38,373 nucleotides of DNA from Oxalobacteraceae bacterium (GTDB lineage: Bacteria; Pseudomonadota; Gammaproteobacteria; Burkholderiales; Burkholderiaceae_D). Within the stretch, counting starts at the first letter, position 1, and each line of letters starts with the position of its first letter. Made by a program: the position numbers and the translations under genes. The notes under the pieces are model-generated. The model had not been told where the DNA came from, did no database searches, and saw nothing but the letters and a program-made list of their open reading frames with translations. Positions 23,208 to 30,856 of this stretch are shown here, in pieces. The stretch is from positions 1-38,373 of the forward strand of contig JAGKXB010000022.1 of NCBI GenBank assembly GCA_021151485.1. Reading direction: 5' to 3'.

Positions 23208-26063
23208 ATGATGCAACAATATAACGCCAATTCCTATTTATTTGGAGGGAATGCGCCGTACGTTGAAGAATTGTACGAAGCCTACCTCGACAATCCTGGT
23301 TCAGTCAGTGATAACTGGCGCGCCTATTTCGACGCAATGCAAAATGTGCCTGCTGTTGATGGTTCGAGCAAATCTGACGTACCGCATGCGCCAGTAATCG
23401 CTTCATTTGCAGAGCGCGCCAAGCAAGGACCGATTCGTACCGTTAATGCAGCAGAAGATGCTGAAATGGGCCGTAAACAAGTTGCTGTTCAGCAATTGAT
23501 TTCTGCTTATCGCTTTTTGGGTAGTTATTGGGCCAATCTTGATCCTTTGCAACGCCAAGAGCGTCCTAGCATTCCTGAGTTGGATCCAGCATTTTATGGC
23601 TTTACTGATGCGGATATGGATATCCAATTCAATGTTAGCAATACTTATTTTGGGATTGAAACGGCTTCCCTGCGTGATTTGTTGAACGCTTTGCGTGATA
23701 CGTATTGTCGTTCCATCGGCGCAGAATTCATGTACGTTGGCAATCCTGCTGAAAAGCGTTGGATGCAAGAAAATTTGGAATCAATCCGTTCTACTCCCAC
23801 TTTTTCAGCGGAAAAGAAAAAGCATATCTTGGAACGTTTGACTGCAGCAGAAGGTCTAGAGCGTTATTTACATACCAGATATGTTGGTCAGAAGCGTTTT
23901 TCTTTGGAGGGTGGCGAGAGTTTTATTGCCTCCATGGACGAATTGATTCAACGTGCTGGTGAAAAAGGTGTACAGGAAATCGTTATCGGTATGGCGCATC
24001 GTGGTCGTTTGAATGTGTTGGTCAATACATTGGGTAAAGCACCACAAGACTTGTTTGAAGAATTTGAAGGTAAACATGGTGATGATTTGCCTTCTGGCGA
24101 CGTCAAATACCATCAAGGATTTTCCAGTGATGTGTCTACTCCTGGCGGCCCTGTGCATTTGTCCTTGGCGTTTAATCCATCCCATTTGGAAATCGTCAAT
24201 CCTGTTGTAGAAGGATCGGTCAAAGCGCGTATGGATAGGCGTGATGATAAAGATGGGTCACAAGTTTTGCCAATTTTGGTACACGGTGATGCCGCATTCG
24301 CAGGGCAGGGCGTCGTCATGGAAACGTTGAATTTGGCGCAAACTCGTGGTTATGGCACAGGTGGTACCGTGCATATTGTCATCAATAATCAGATTGGTTT
24401 TACTACTTCCGATCCACGTGATTCACGTTCTACTTTGTATTGCTCCGACGTGGTCAAGATGATTGAGGCCCCTGTATTTCATGTGAACGCAGATGATCCA
24501 GAAGCGGTAGTGTTGGCGACGCAAATAGCGTTGGATTACCGCATGGCGTTTAAGAAAGACATCGTTGTTGACATCATTTGCTACCGTAAGCTAGGTCACA
24601 ATGAACAAGATACGCCAGCGCTGACGCAGCCGTTAATGTACAAAAAAATTGCGGTTCATCCTGGTACACGCAAGTTGTATGCAGATAAATTGGTTGCTCA
24701 AGGAACAATTGCAGCCGATGATGGCGATGCGATGGTCAAAGTGTTCCGTGATGCGATGGATTCTGGTAAACATACGGTTGATCCTGTTCTGTCCAATTTC
24801 AAGAGCAAATATGCCGTTGATTGGATGCCTTTCCTCAATCGCAAATGGACCGATGCAGCTGATACAGCCGTACCTTTGGCAGAATTGAAGCGTTTGGCTG
24901 CTCGTATTGCTGCGATTCCTGAAAACTTTAAAGCGCATGCTTTGGTTGAAAAAGTGATTGGTGATCGCGCCAGTATGGGGCGTGGCGATATGAATTTGGA
25001 TTGGGGTATGGGCGAACATTTGGCCTATGCTTCCTTAGTGGCATCAGGTTATGCCGTGCGTTTGACAGGTCAAGATGCTGGTCGTGGTACCTTCGTTCAT
25101 CGTCATGCTGTATTGCATGACCAAAAACGTGAACGTTGGGATGCGGGTACGTATATTCCATTGCAAAATGTTTCTGATAAACAGGCGCCATTTACTGTGA
25201 TTGACTCTGTTTTATCCGAAGAAGCTGTATTGGGTTTTGAGTATGGCTATTCCACCACTGAGCCAAACACATTGACGATTTGGGAAGCGCAGTTCGGTGA
25301 CTTTGCCAATGGCGCACAGGTGGTGATTGATCAATTCATTAGCTCTGGTGAAGTGAAATGGGGTCGTGCTTCTGGTCTCGTGATGATGTTGCCACATGGT
25401 TATGAAGGCCAAGGTCCAGAGCATTCTTCCGCACGTATCGAGCGTTTCTTGCAATTGTGTGCAGATCACAATATGCAAGTCGTACAACCAACTAGCGCAG
25501 CGCAGATTTTCCATTTGTTGCGTCGTCAAATGGTGCGCATGTTCCGTAAGCCTTTGGTGATCTTTACGCCCAAATCCTTGTTGCGTAACAAAGATGCAGG
25601 ATCACCCTTGTCTGAATTGGCAAAAGGTGCGTTCCAGACTGTGATTGGTGAAGTCGATGAAAAAATTGATGCCAAGAAAGTAAAACGTGTCTTGGTTTGT
25701 TCCGGTAAAGTGTATTTTGATTTGGTCAACGCGCGTAAGGAACGTGGTCAAAACGATACGGCGATTATCCGTGTTGAGCAGTTGTATCCATTTCCACATA
25801 AAGCATTTGATGCTGAATTGAAGAAATTCCCCAATTTGTCAGAAGTGGTGTGGGCGCAGGATGAGCCGCAAAACCAAGGTCCATGGTTTCAAATTCAGCA
25901 CAATATATTTGAGAGTATGGAGCAAGGCCAAAAATTGGCTTATGTTGGCCGCCCTGCTAGTGCTGCTCCTGCCGTTGGCTACTATGACAAACATTATGCG
26001 CAGCAAAAAGCGTTGTTGGATGGCGCCTTTGCTAAGCTCAAAGGTTTTGTTTTGACCAAATAA
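23208..26063 (+). CDS. sucA: 2-oxoglutarate dehydrogenase E1 component
   Basis: A 951-residue thiamine-diphosphate-dependent decarboxylase (also called odhA) that starts the 2-oxoglutarate dehydrogenase reaction. The N-terminal E2-binding segment is NSYLFGGNAPYVEELYEAY. Core motifs include MAHRGRLNVLVNTLGK, SLAFNPSHLEIVNPVVEGS, the thiamine site GDAAFAGQGVVMETLNLAQ with IINNQIGFTTSDP-like context, YRKLGHNEQDTPALTQP, and in the transketolase-like half LPHGYEGQGPEHSSARIERF. An AAAGGTG ribosome-binding site is seven bases before the first of two adjacent ATG codons (23208 and 23211). A structured leader lies directly upstream, so translation is probably regulated. Confidence 0.95.
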   Translation: MMQQYNANSYLFGGNAPYVEELYEAYLDNPGSVSDNWRAYFDAMQNVPAVDGSSKSDVPHAPVIASFAERAKQGPIRTVNAAEDAEMGRKQVAVQQLISAYRFLGSYWANLDPLQRQERPSIPELDPAFYGFTDADMDIQFNVSNTYFGIETASLRDLLNALRDTYCRSIGAEFMYVGNPAEKRWMQENLESIRSTPTFSAEKKKHILERLTAAEGLERYLHTRYVGQKRFSLEGGESFIASMDELIQRAGEKGVQEIVIGMAHRGRLNVLVNTLGKAPQDLFEEFEGKHGDDLPSGDVKYHQGFSSDVSTPGGPVHLSLAFNPSHLEIVNPVVEGSVKARMDRRDDKDGSQVLPILVHGDAAFAGQGVVMETLNLAQTRGYGTGGTVHIVINNQIGFTTSDPRDSRSTLYCSDVVKMIEAPVFHVNADDPEAVVLATQIALDYRMAFKKDIVVDIICYRKLGHNEQDTPALTQPLMYKKIAVHPGTRKLYADKLVAQGTIAADDGDAMVKVFRDAMDSGKHTVDPVLSNFKSKYAVDWMPFLNRKWTDAADTAVPLAELKRLAARIAAIPENFKAHALVEKVIGDRASMGRGDMNLDWGMGEHLAYASLVASGYAVRLTGQDAGRGTFVHRHAVLHDQKRERWDAGTYIPLQNVSDKQAPFTVIDSVLSEEAVLGFEYGYSTTEPNTLTIWEAQFGDFANGAQVVIDQFISSGEVKWGRASGLVMMLPHGYEGQGPEHSSARIERFLQLCADHNMQVVQPTSAAQIFHLLRRQMVRMFRKPLVIFTPKSLLRNKDAGSPLSELAKGAFQTVIGEVDEKIDAKKVKRVLVCSGKVYFDLVNARKERGQNDTAIIRVEQLYPFPHKAFDAELKKFPNLSEVVWAQDEPQNQGPWFQIQHNIFESMEQGQKLAYVGRPASAAPAVGYYDKHYAQQKALLDGAFAKLKGFVLTK

Positions 26064-26096
26064 TCATTAACAATTTTATAAATTAATAAACTAATC

Positions 26097-26122
26097 ATGG
26101 CGTACTGGAAAAGGTACGCCAT
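26097..26122 (+). repeat. hairpin between odhA and odhB
   Basis: ATGGCGTAC and GTACGCCAT form a perfect 9-base stem with an 8-base loop (TGGAAAAG), 33 bases after the E1 stop and 31 before the E2 start. There is no U-tract, so it is unlikely to terminate; it may protect or delimit mRNA segments. Confidence 0.5.
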
Positions 26123-26153
26123 ATCAGTATGAATCACCAGACATGGAGTTTAC

Positions 26154-27410
26154 ATGGCAATTATTGAAGTCAAAGTCCCTCAGTTATCCGAATCCGTTGC
26201 GGAAGCGACCTTGCTGCAGTGGCATAAAAAAGTGGGTGAAGCTGTTGCCCGTGACGAAAATTTGATCGACGTTGAGACAGATAAAGTTGTGCTTGAGTTA
26301 CCAGCACCTAATGCTGGTGTGATCACCCAAATTATCAAAGCTGAAGGCAGCACCGTCGTTGCCGGTGAAGTCATTGCTCTCATCGATACCGAAGCAAAAG
26401 CTGGTGCTACGCCTGCAGCTGCGGCTCCTGCTCCAGCAGCAGCTGCACCAGCACAAGTTGCTGCAAGTGCAGCTAGCACAGGCACCACAGGTACTATTGC
26501 AATGCCTGCTGCTGCCAAAATGTTGGCTGACAATAATATGTCCGCTTCACAAGTAACGGGTACTGGCAAAGATGGACGCGTGACCAAAGGCGATGTGATC
26601 AATGCAGTCGAAGCCAAAGCAGCACCTGCACCAGCGGCAGCTCGTCCTGCAGCGGCAGCTAAACCAGCGTTGCAACAAGTCGCTGCTCCTAAAGCATTGA
26701 ATTTGGGCGAACGTCCAGAAGAGCGCGTGCCTATGAGCCGTTTGCGTGCACGTGTTGCTGAGCGTTTGGTTGAATCCCAATCAACCAATGCTATTTTGAC
26801 GACGTTCAATGAAGTCAATATGCAGCCAGTGATTGATTTGCGTAACAAATACAAAGACAAATTTGAAAAAGAACATGGTGTTAAGCTCGGTTTCATGTCT
26901 TTCTTTGTCAAAGCTGCGGTTGCTGCACTCAAGAAATATCCCATCATCAACGCATCCGTAGATGGCAACGATATTGTTTATCATGGTTATTTTGATATCG
27001 GTATTGCTGTTGGTTCACCACGTGGTTTGGTAGTGCCAATTTTGCGTAATGCGGATCAATTGTCGATTGCTGAAATCGAAAAAACGATTGCTGAATTTGG
27101 TGCTAAAGCCAAAGATGGTAAGTTGACGATGGATGATTTGACTGGCGGTACTTTCTCGATTTCCAACGGTGGTACTTTTGGTTCTATGTTGTCGACACCT
27201 ATCATCAATCCACCACAATCTGCGATTCTTGGCGTTCATGCGACGAAAGAAAGACCTGTCGTTGAAAATGGCCAAATCGTTATTCGTCCTATGAACTATC
27301 TCGCCATGTCTTACGATCATCGTATTATCGATGGCCGTGAAGCGGTATTGGGCTTGGTAGCGATGAAAGAGGCGTTGGAAGATCCAGCACGTTTATTGTT
27401 GAATATATAA
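26154..27410 (+). CDS. sucB: 2-oxoglutarate dehydrogenase E2, dihydrolipoyl succinyltransferase
   Basis: A 418-residue core enzyme (also odhB) that moves the succinyl group to CoA. A single lipoyl domain covers residues 1-80 with the lipoylated Lys44 in [11 protein letters not shown]. An Ala/Pro-rich flexible linker (about 81-117) leads to the E1/E3-binding domain ([18 protein letters not shown], then [13 protein letters not shown]), a second Ala/Pro linker, and the catalytic domain with [14 protein letters not shown] (His389, Asp393). GGAG six bases before the ATG gives a good start. A hairpin lies on each side of the gene, separating it from E1 and E3. Confidence 0.95.
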   Translation: MAIIEVKVPQLSESVAEATLLQWHKKVGEAVARDENLIDVETDKVVLELPAPNAGVITQIIKAEGSTVVAGEVIALIDTEAKAGATPAAAAPAPAAAAPAQVAASAASTGTTGTIAMPAAAKMLADNNMSASQVTGTGKDGRVTKGDVINAVEAKAAPAPAAARPAAAAKPALQQVAAPKALNLGERPEERVPMSRLRARVAERLVESQSTNAILTTFNEVNMQPVIDLRNKYKDKFEKEHGVKLGFMSFFVKAAVAALKKYPIINASVDGNDIVYHGYFDIGIAVGSPRGLVVPILRNADQLSIAEIEKTIAEFGAKAKDGKLTMDDLTGGTFSISNGGTFGSMLSTPIINPPQSAILGVHATKERPVVENGQIVIRPMNYLAMSYDHRIIDGREAVLGLVAMKEALEDPARLLLNI

Positions 27411-27424
27411 AACAGAGATAGGGG

Positions 27425-27469
27425 TAGAGCGTATTAGGTGCTTTTGTGTACCTAAGCGCTCTATTTTTT
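27425..27469 (+). terminator. intrinsic terminator after odhB
   Basis: TAGAGCG pairs with CGCTCTA, enclosing a second stem TTAGGT / ACCTAA, and the structure is followed directly by six T. It lies 15 bases after the E2 stop and 40 before the lpdA start. It should stop a good part of transcription before lpdA, which then needs read-through or its own promoter. Confidence 0.75.
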
Positions 27470-27508
27470 ATTCTTCAATTCCTGACCTTTTACTGACTAG
27501 GTTTAAAT

Positions 27509-28948
27509 ATGTCGAAAAATTTTGATGTGGTTGTTATTGGTGGCGGCCCAGGCGGTTATGTGGCTGCGATACGCGCTGCGCAATTGGGTTTTTCTGTTGC
27601 TTGTATTGATGAGTGGAAAAATGCACAAGGTGGTCCTGCGCCAGGTGGTACGTGTACCAACGTAGGCTGTATTCCATCCAAAGCCTTATTGCAATCTTCT
27701 GAGCATTACGAGCACGCTAATCACGCCTTTGCTGATCATGGTATCGACGTGAAGGGTTTGAGCTTGAATTTAAAGCAAATGCTGGCGCGTAAGGATACTG
27801 TCATCAAGCAAAACAACGAAGGTATTTTGTATTTGCTGAAAAAGAACAAAATTACTTTCTTCCATGGCCGTGGTTCTTTCGCCAAAGCGGAAGGCGGCGC
27901 TTATCAGATTCAAGTAGCGTTGGCGGGTAAAGACAAGGGCGCAGAAGCGATTACTGGTAAGCATATCATTATCGCAACCGGTTCCAATGCGCGTGCATTG
28001 CCAGGCGCAGAGTTTGATGAAAAGCAAATTCTCTCCAATACTGGTGCGTTAACCATTGATGCTGTGCCTAAAAAATTGGGTGTAATCGGTGCTGGCGTGA
28101 TTGGTCTTGAAATGGGTAGCGTATGGCGTCGTTTGGGTGCTGAAGTGACGGTGCTGGAAGCCTTGCCTACATTTCTGGCTGCAGTGGATGATCAAATCTC
28201 CAAAGAAGCACACAAATTGTTCACCAAGCAAGGTTTGAACATCAATTTGGGCGTCAAGATCGGTGCGATTACCGCTGGTAAAAAAGGCGTGACAGTCGAG
28301 TACGTTGATGCGAAGGGCGATGCACAAAAAACTGTGTTCGATAAATTGATCGTTTCCATCGGTCGTACACCCAATACTAATGGTTTGAATGGCGAAAGCG
28401 TAGGCTTGAAGCTGGATGATCGCGGCTTTGTAGCCGTTGACGATGATTGCAAAACCAATTTGCCTAACGTATGGGCGGTTGGTGACGTAGTGCGTGGTCC
28501 GATGTTGGCGCATAAAGCGGAAGAAGAAGGTGTGGCCGTGGCTGAGCGTATTGCTGGACAACACGGGCATGTCAATTTCAACACCGTGCCATGGGTTATT
28601 TACACTTCGCCGGAAATCGCGTGGGTCGGGAAGACTGAACAGCAATTAAAAGCGGAAGGCATTGCTTATAAAGCGGGCACATTCCCGTTCTTGGCGAACG
28701 GACGTGCTCGTGCATTGGGTGATACTTCTGGGATGGTCAAATTCTTGGCTGATGCGAAGAGTGATGAAATTTTGGGCGTCCACATCGTTGGACCCGTAGC
28801 ATCTGAATTGATTGCGGAAGCAGTCGTTGCTATGGAATTCCGTGCTTCTTCTGAAGATATCGCACGTATTTGCCATGCACACCCATCTTTGTCAGAAGCA
28901 ACGAAAGAAGCTGCTTTGGCAGTAGATAAACGGGCGTTGAATTTTTAA
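27509..28948 (+). CDS. lpdA: dihydrolipoamide dehydrogenase (E3)
   Basis: A 479-residue flavoprotein disulfide reductase that reoxidises lipoyl groups on E2, making NADH. The FAD loop is [19 protein letters not shown] (residues 7-25), the redox pair is Cys49 and Cys54 in [15 protein letters not shown], the NAD loop is [20 protein letters not shown], and the dimer-interface catalytic pair is His458 with Glu463 in [10 protein letters not shown]. The N-terminal loop [16 protein letters not shown] is slightly longer than in E. coli Lpd and is usual in betaproteobacteria. TAGGT precedes the ATG. It is set apart from odhB by an intrinsic terminator, so it may also serve other lipoyl enzymes. Confidence 0.96.
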   Translation: MSKNFDVVVIGGGPGGYVAAIRAAQLGFSVACIDEWKNAQGGPAPGGTCTNVGCIPSKALLQSSEHYEHANHAFADHGIDVKGLSLNLKQMLARKDTVIKQNNEGILYLLKKNKITFFHGRGSFAKAEGGAYQIQVALAGKDKGAEAITGKHIIIATGSNARALPGAEFDEKQILSNTGALTIDAVPKKLGVIGAGVIGLEMGSVWRRLGAEVTVLEALPTFLAAVDDQISKEAHKLFTKQGLNINLGVKIGAITAGKKGVTVEYVDAKGDAQKTVFDKLIVSIGRTPNTNGLNGESVGLKLDDRGFVAVDDDCKTNLPNVWAVGDVVRGPMLAHKAEEEGVAVAERIAGQHGHVNFNTVPWVIYTSPEIAWVGKTEQQLKAEGIAYKAGTFPFLANGRARALGDTSGMVKFLADAKSDEILGVHIVGPVASELIAEAVVAMEFRASSEDIARICHAHPSLSEATKEAALAVDKRALNF

Positions 28949-28959
28949 TCGTCTGAAAT

Positions 28960-28993
28960 AAAAAAGGGACGAGAATTCTTCGTCCCTTTTTTT
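28960..28993. terminator. bidirectional terminator after lpdA
   Basis: A run of A, then GGGACGA, a GAATTCT loop, TCGTCCC and seven T make a textbook rho-independent terminator, 11 bases after the lpdA stop. Because the stem is flanked by A on the left and T on the right it would work in both directions. It closes the rightward TCA gene run. Confidence 0.88.
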
Positions 28994-29064
28994 GTTTATA
29001 CGTTCTTATAAGTTTTATACGTAATTGTTTGTCATTTTAGTCACTTTAGTTGCATCGGATATCA

Positions 29065-30162
29065 ATGAATGTCCAAGAATTTTATGCGCATGCTTTATCG
29101 AAGCGCGATTTTAAAGCCGATGAAGCACAGCGTCTTGCCATCTCGCGTTTGCAACAGTCTTATGACGAGTGGTTGGTCTTCAAGTCACAACGTTCCAATC
29201 CACTAAAACGTTGGTTGCGTCAGCCGGAGGTTCCACGTGGGGTTTATATGTGGGGTGGGGTTGGACGTGGAAAATCGTTTTTGATGGACAGCTTTTATTC
29301 CGTTGTCCCTATCGTGCGCAAAACACGCTTGCATTTTCATGAGTTTATGCGAGAAATCCATAGGCAATTGGACGAGTTAAAAGGCGTGGCAAATCCCCTG
29401 GATGAAATTGCACGCTTGATTGCGAAAAAATACCGCCTGATTTGTTTTGACGAGTTCCATGTCTGCGATATTGCGGATGCGATGATACTTTATAATTTGT
29501 TTTCGGCTTTGTTTAAGAACGGTATCTCGTTCGTCATCACTTCAAACTATGCGCCAGAAGATTTGTATCCGGATGGTTTGCATCGTGATCGAATCCTGCC
29601 TTGCATTGCTTTGTTGCAAGAAAAAATGGATATTCTGAATGTCGATGCTGGGGTTGATTATCGCAAGCGTGCGTTGGAGCAGGTGAGTGCGTATTACACC
29701 CCATTGGGTGCAAGCGCAGATCGAGCTCTGCGTCATGTATTTACCAGCGTGGCAGAAACAGATGACGAAGATGTGTGCATCCACATAGAAGCACGTGAAA
29801 TCAGATCGTTACGTCGTGCTGGTACGGTTGTGTGGTTTGATTTCGCGACATTGTGTGGTGGGCCGCGCTCGCAAAATGATTATCTTGAAATTGCCAGTCG
29901 TTTTCATGTTGTCATTTTGTCAGATGTACCCGCCATGTCGGCTTCTATGTCTTCTGAAGCGCGGCGTTTTACTTGGTTGATTGACGTGTTTTACGACTAC
30001 AACGTGAAGTTATTCATGTCCGCCGCTGTGGTGCCAGAAGCGCTTTACACGCAGGGTATGCTGGCAAATGAATTTCATCGTACCGCGTCGCGGATTATTG
30101 AGATGCAATCTAAAAAATATATGGAAGCGCAAAGGCGTGAAGTGATGACTGACCTTGTGTAG
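29065..30162 (+). CDS. zapE: cell division ATPase ZapE (AFG1-like)
   Basis: A 365-residue AAA-type ATPase of the AFG1/ZapE family; in E. coli ZapE associates with the Z-ring under stress and low oxygen. The Walker A motif is WGGVGRGKS (residues 63-71), Walker B is LICFDEFHVCD, and FVITSNYAPEDLYPDGLHRDRILP is the sensor and family signature. The C-terminal RFTWLIDVFYDYNVKLF block is typical. The ATG at 29065 is chosen; an in-frame TTG five codons earlier is possible. It commonly follows the 2-oxoglutarate dehydrogenase genes in this order of bacteria, but here a strong terminator separates them. Two TTTATACGT-type repeats, 19 bases apart, lie upstream (28994-29022). Confidence 0.93.
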   Translation: MNVQEFYAHALSKRDFKADEAQRLAISRLQQSYDEWLVFKSQRSNPLKRWLRQPEVPRGVYMWGGVGRGKSFLMDSFYSVVPIVRKTRLHFHEFMREIHRQLDELKGVANPLDEIARLIAKKYRLICFDEFHVCDIADAMILYNLFSALFKNGISFVITSNYAPEDLYPDGLHRDRILPCIALLQEKMDILNVDAGVDYRKRALEQVSAYYTPLGASADRALRHVFTSVAETDDEDVCIHIEAREIRSLRRAGTVVWFDFATLCGGPRSQNDYLEIASRFHVVILSDVPAMSASMSSEARRFTWLIDVFYDYNVKLFMSAAVVPEALYTQGMLANEFHRTASRIIEMQSKKYMEAQRREVMTDLV

Positions 30163-30164
30163 TT

Positions 30165-30599
30165 GTGGAAAATTTGAATTTAAAAATGCTTATGAATCAA
30201 ATCCTTAAAGCATTGATCCTGGTGATGTTGTCGATGCAATTTTCTGCTGCTCAAGCATGTGCACAACATGATGTGGCCTCTTTTCCTTCCGTAGATTGCG
30301 GGCAAGCATCGTCTGTTCGTTCTTCTAATGCTAGTGAAGCGATACATTCTGTCGCAGATGCCGATTTGGCTTTGAGAGCGGTAGCTGAGCAGCGATTGCG
30401 TATTGCCGCGCGATTTGCAGAGGATGAGCGTGTTTGCTATGAAAGATTTTTCGTCACCTCTTGCTTAGATCGTGCAAAAGAACAGCGTCGAACTATGTTG
30501 TCTAATGTGAAGTTGCTCGAAAATGAGGCCAATTTATTTAAGCGTCGTGCTCGTGTTGAGGAGCGTGATAAAAATTTGGCAAGTCAGCCACAGCCTTAG
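30165..30599 (+). CDS. small secreted two-cysteine helical protein, unknown
   Basis: A 144-residue protein with an N-terminal signal peptide (hydrophobic core ILKALILVMLSMQF, cleavage likely after SAAQA). The mature C-terminal half is a charged helix with two Cys (ERVCYERFFVTSCLDRA) and an Arg-rich end (RRTMLSN, FKRRARVEERDK). Similar short Cys-helix proteins occur in Burkholderiales, as far as I recall, with no assigned function. The start is uncertain: a GTG at 30165, or ATG at 30186 or 30192, none with a convincing ribosome-binding site. It begins three bases after zapE, so it may be translated from the same mRNA. Confidence 0.6.
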   Translation: MENLNLKMLMNQILKALILVMLSMQFSAAQACAQHDVASFPSVDCGQASSVRSSNASEAIHSVADADLALRAVAEQRLRIAARFAEDERVCYERFFVTSCLDRAKEQRRTMLSNVKLLENEANLFKRRARVEERDKNLASQPQP

Positions 30600-30644
30600 C
30601 TTCTTAAATTTTCTTAAGTTAATCAATTTTTCAGGTGCCATAAA

Positions 30645-30851
30645 ATGGACAAGATGAGTGTAGAGCAGATACAGCATCGCATTACTGAATTAGAAATTGA
30701 GCACCAGGATTTGAATCTTGTTATCGATACTTTGATACGTGAACCGTCTCATAATGAGTTGCAATTGCAACGTTTGAAGAAACGGCGCTTACAATTAAAA
30801 GATCATATTGCATTGCTTAAAATGCAATTAATCCCCGATGTCCCAGCTTAA
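30645..30851 (+). CDS. YdcH-like DUF465 family protein
   Basis: A 68-residue protein of the YdcH/DUF465 family: small, almost wholly helical, with a predicted coiled-coil hairpin (ITELEIEHQDLNLVIDTLI, then ELQLQRLKKRRLQLKDHI). The LKKRRLQLKD block is the most conserved part of the family. Function is unknown. AGGTG lies seven bases before the ATG. It comes directly before the helicase gene, with five bases between them. Confidence 0.8.
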   Translation: MDKMSVEQIQHRITELEIEHQDLNLVIDTLIREPSHNELQLQRLKKRRLQLKDHIALLKMQLIPDVPA

Positions 30852-30856
30852 TTTAT

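Noticed and set aside
26180..26968. A 262-codon open frame on the minus strand opposite odhB.
   Set aside because: It is the Ala/Pro-rich E2 sequence read backwards; the plus-strand protein has a lipoyl Lys, binding domain and catalytic His in order.
28994..29022. Two TTTATACGT-type repeats around CTTATAAG before zapE as an operator.
   Set aside because: The repeats are short and AT-rich and lie next to a terminator; nothing supports regulator binding, so they are only mentioned with zapE.
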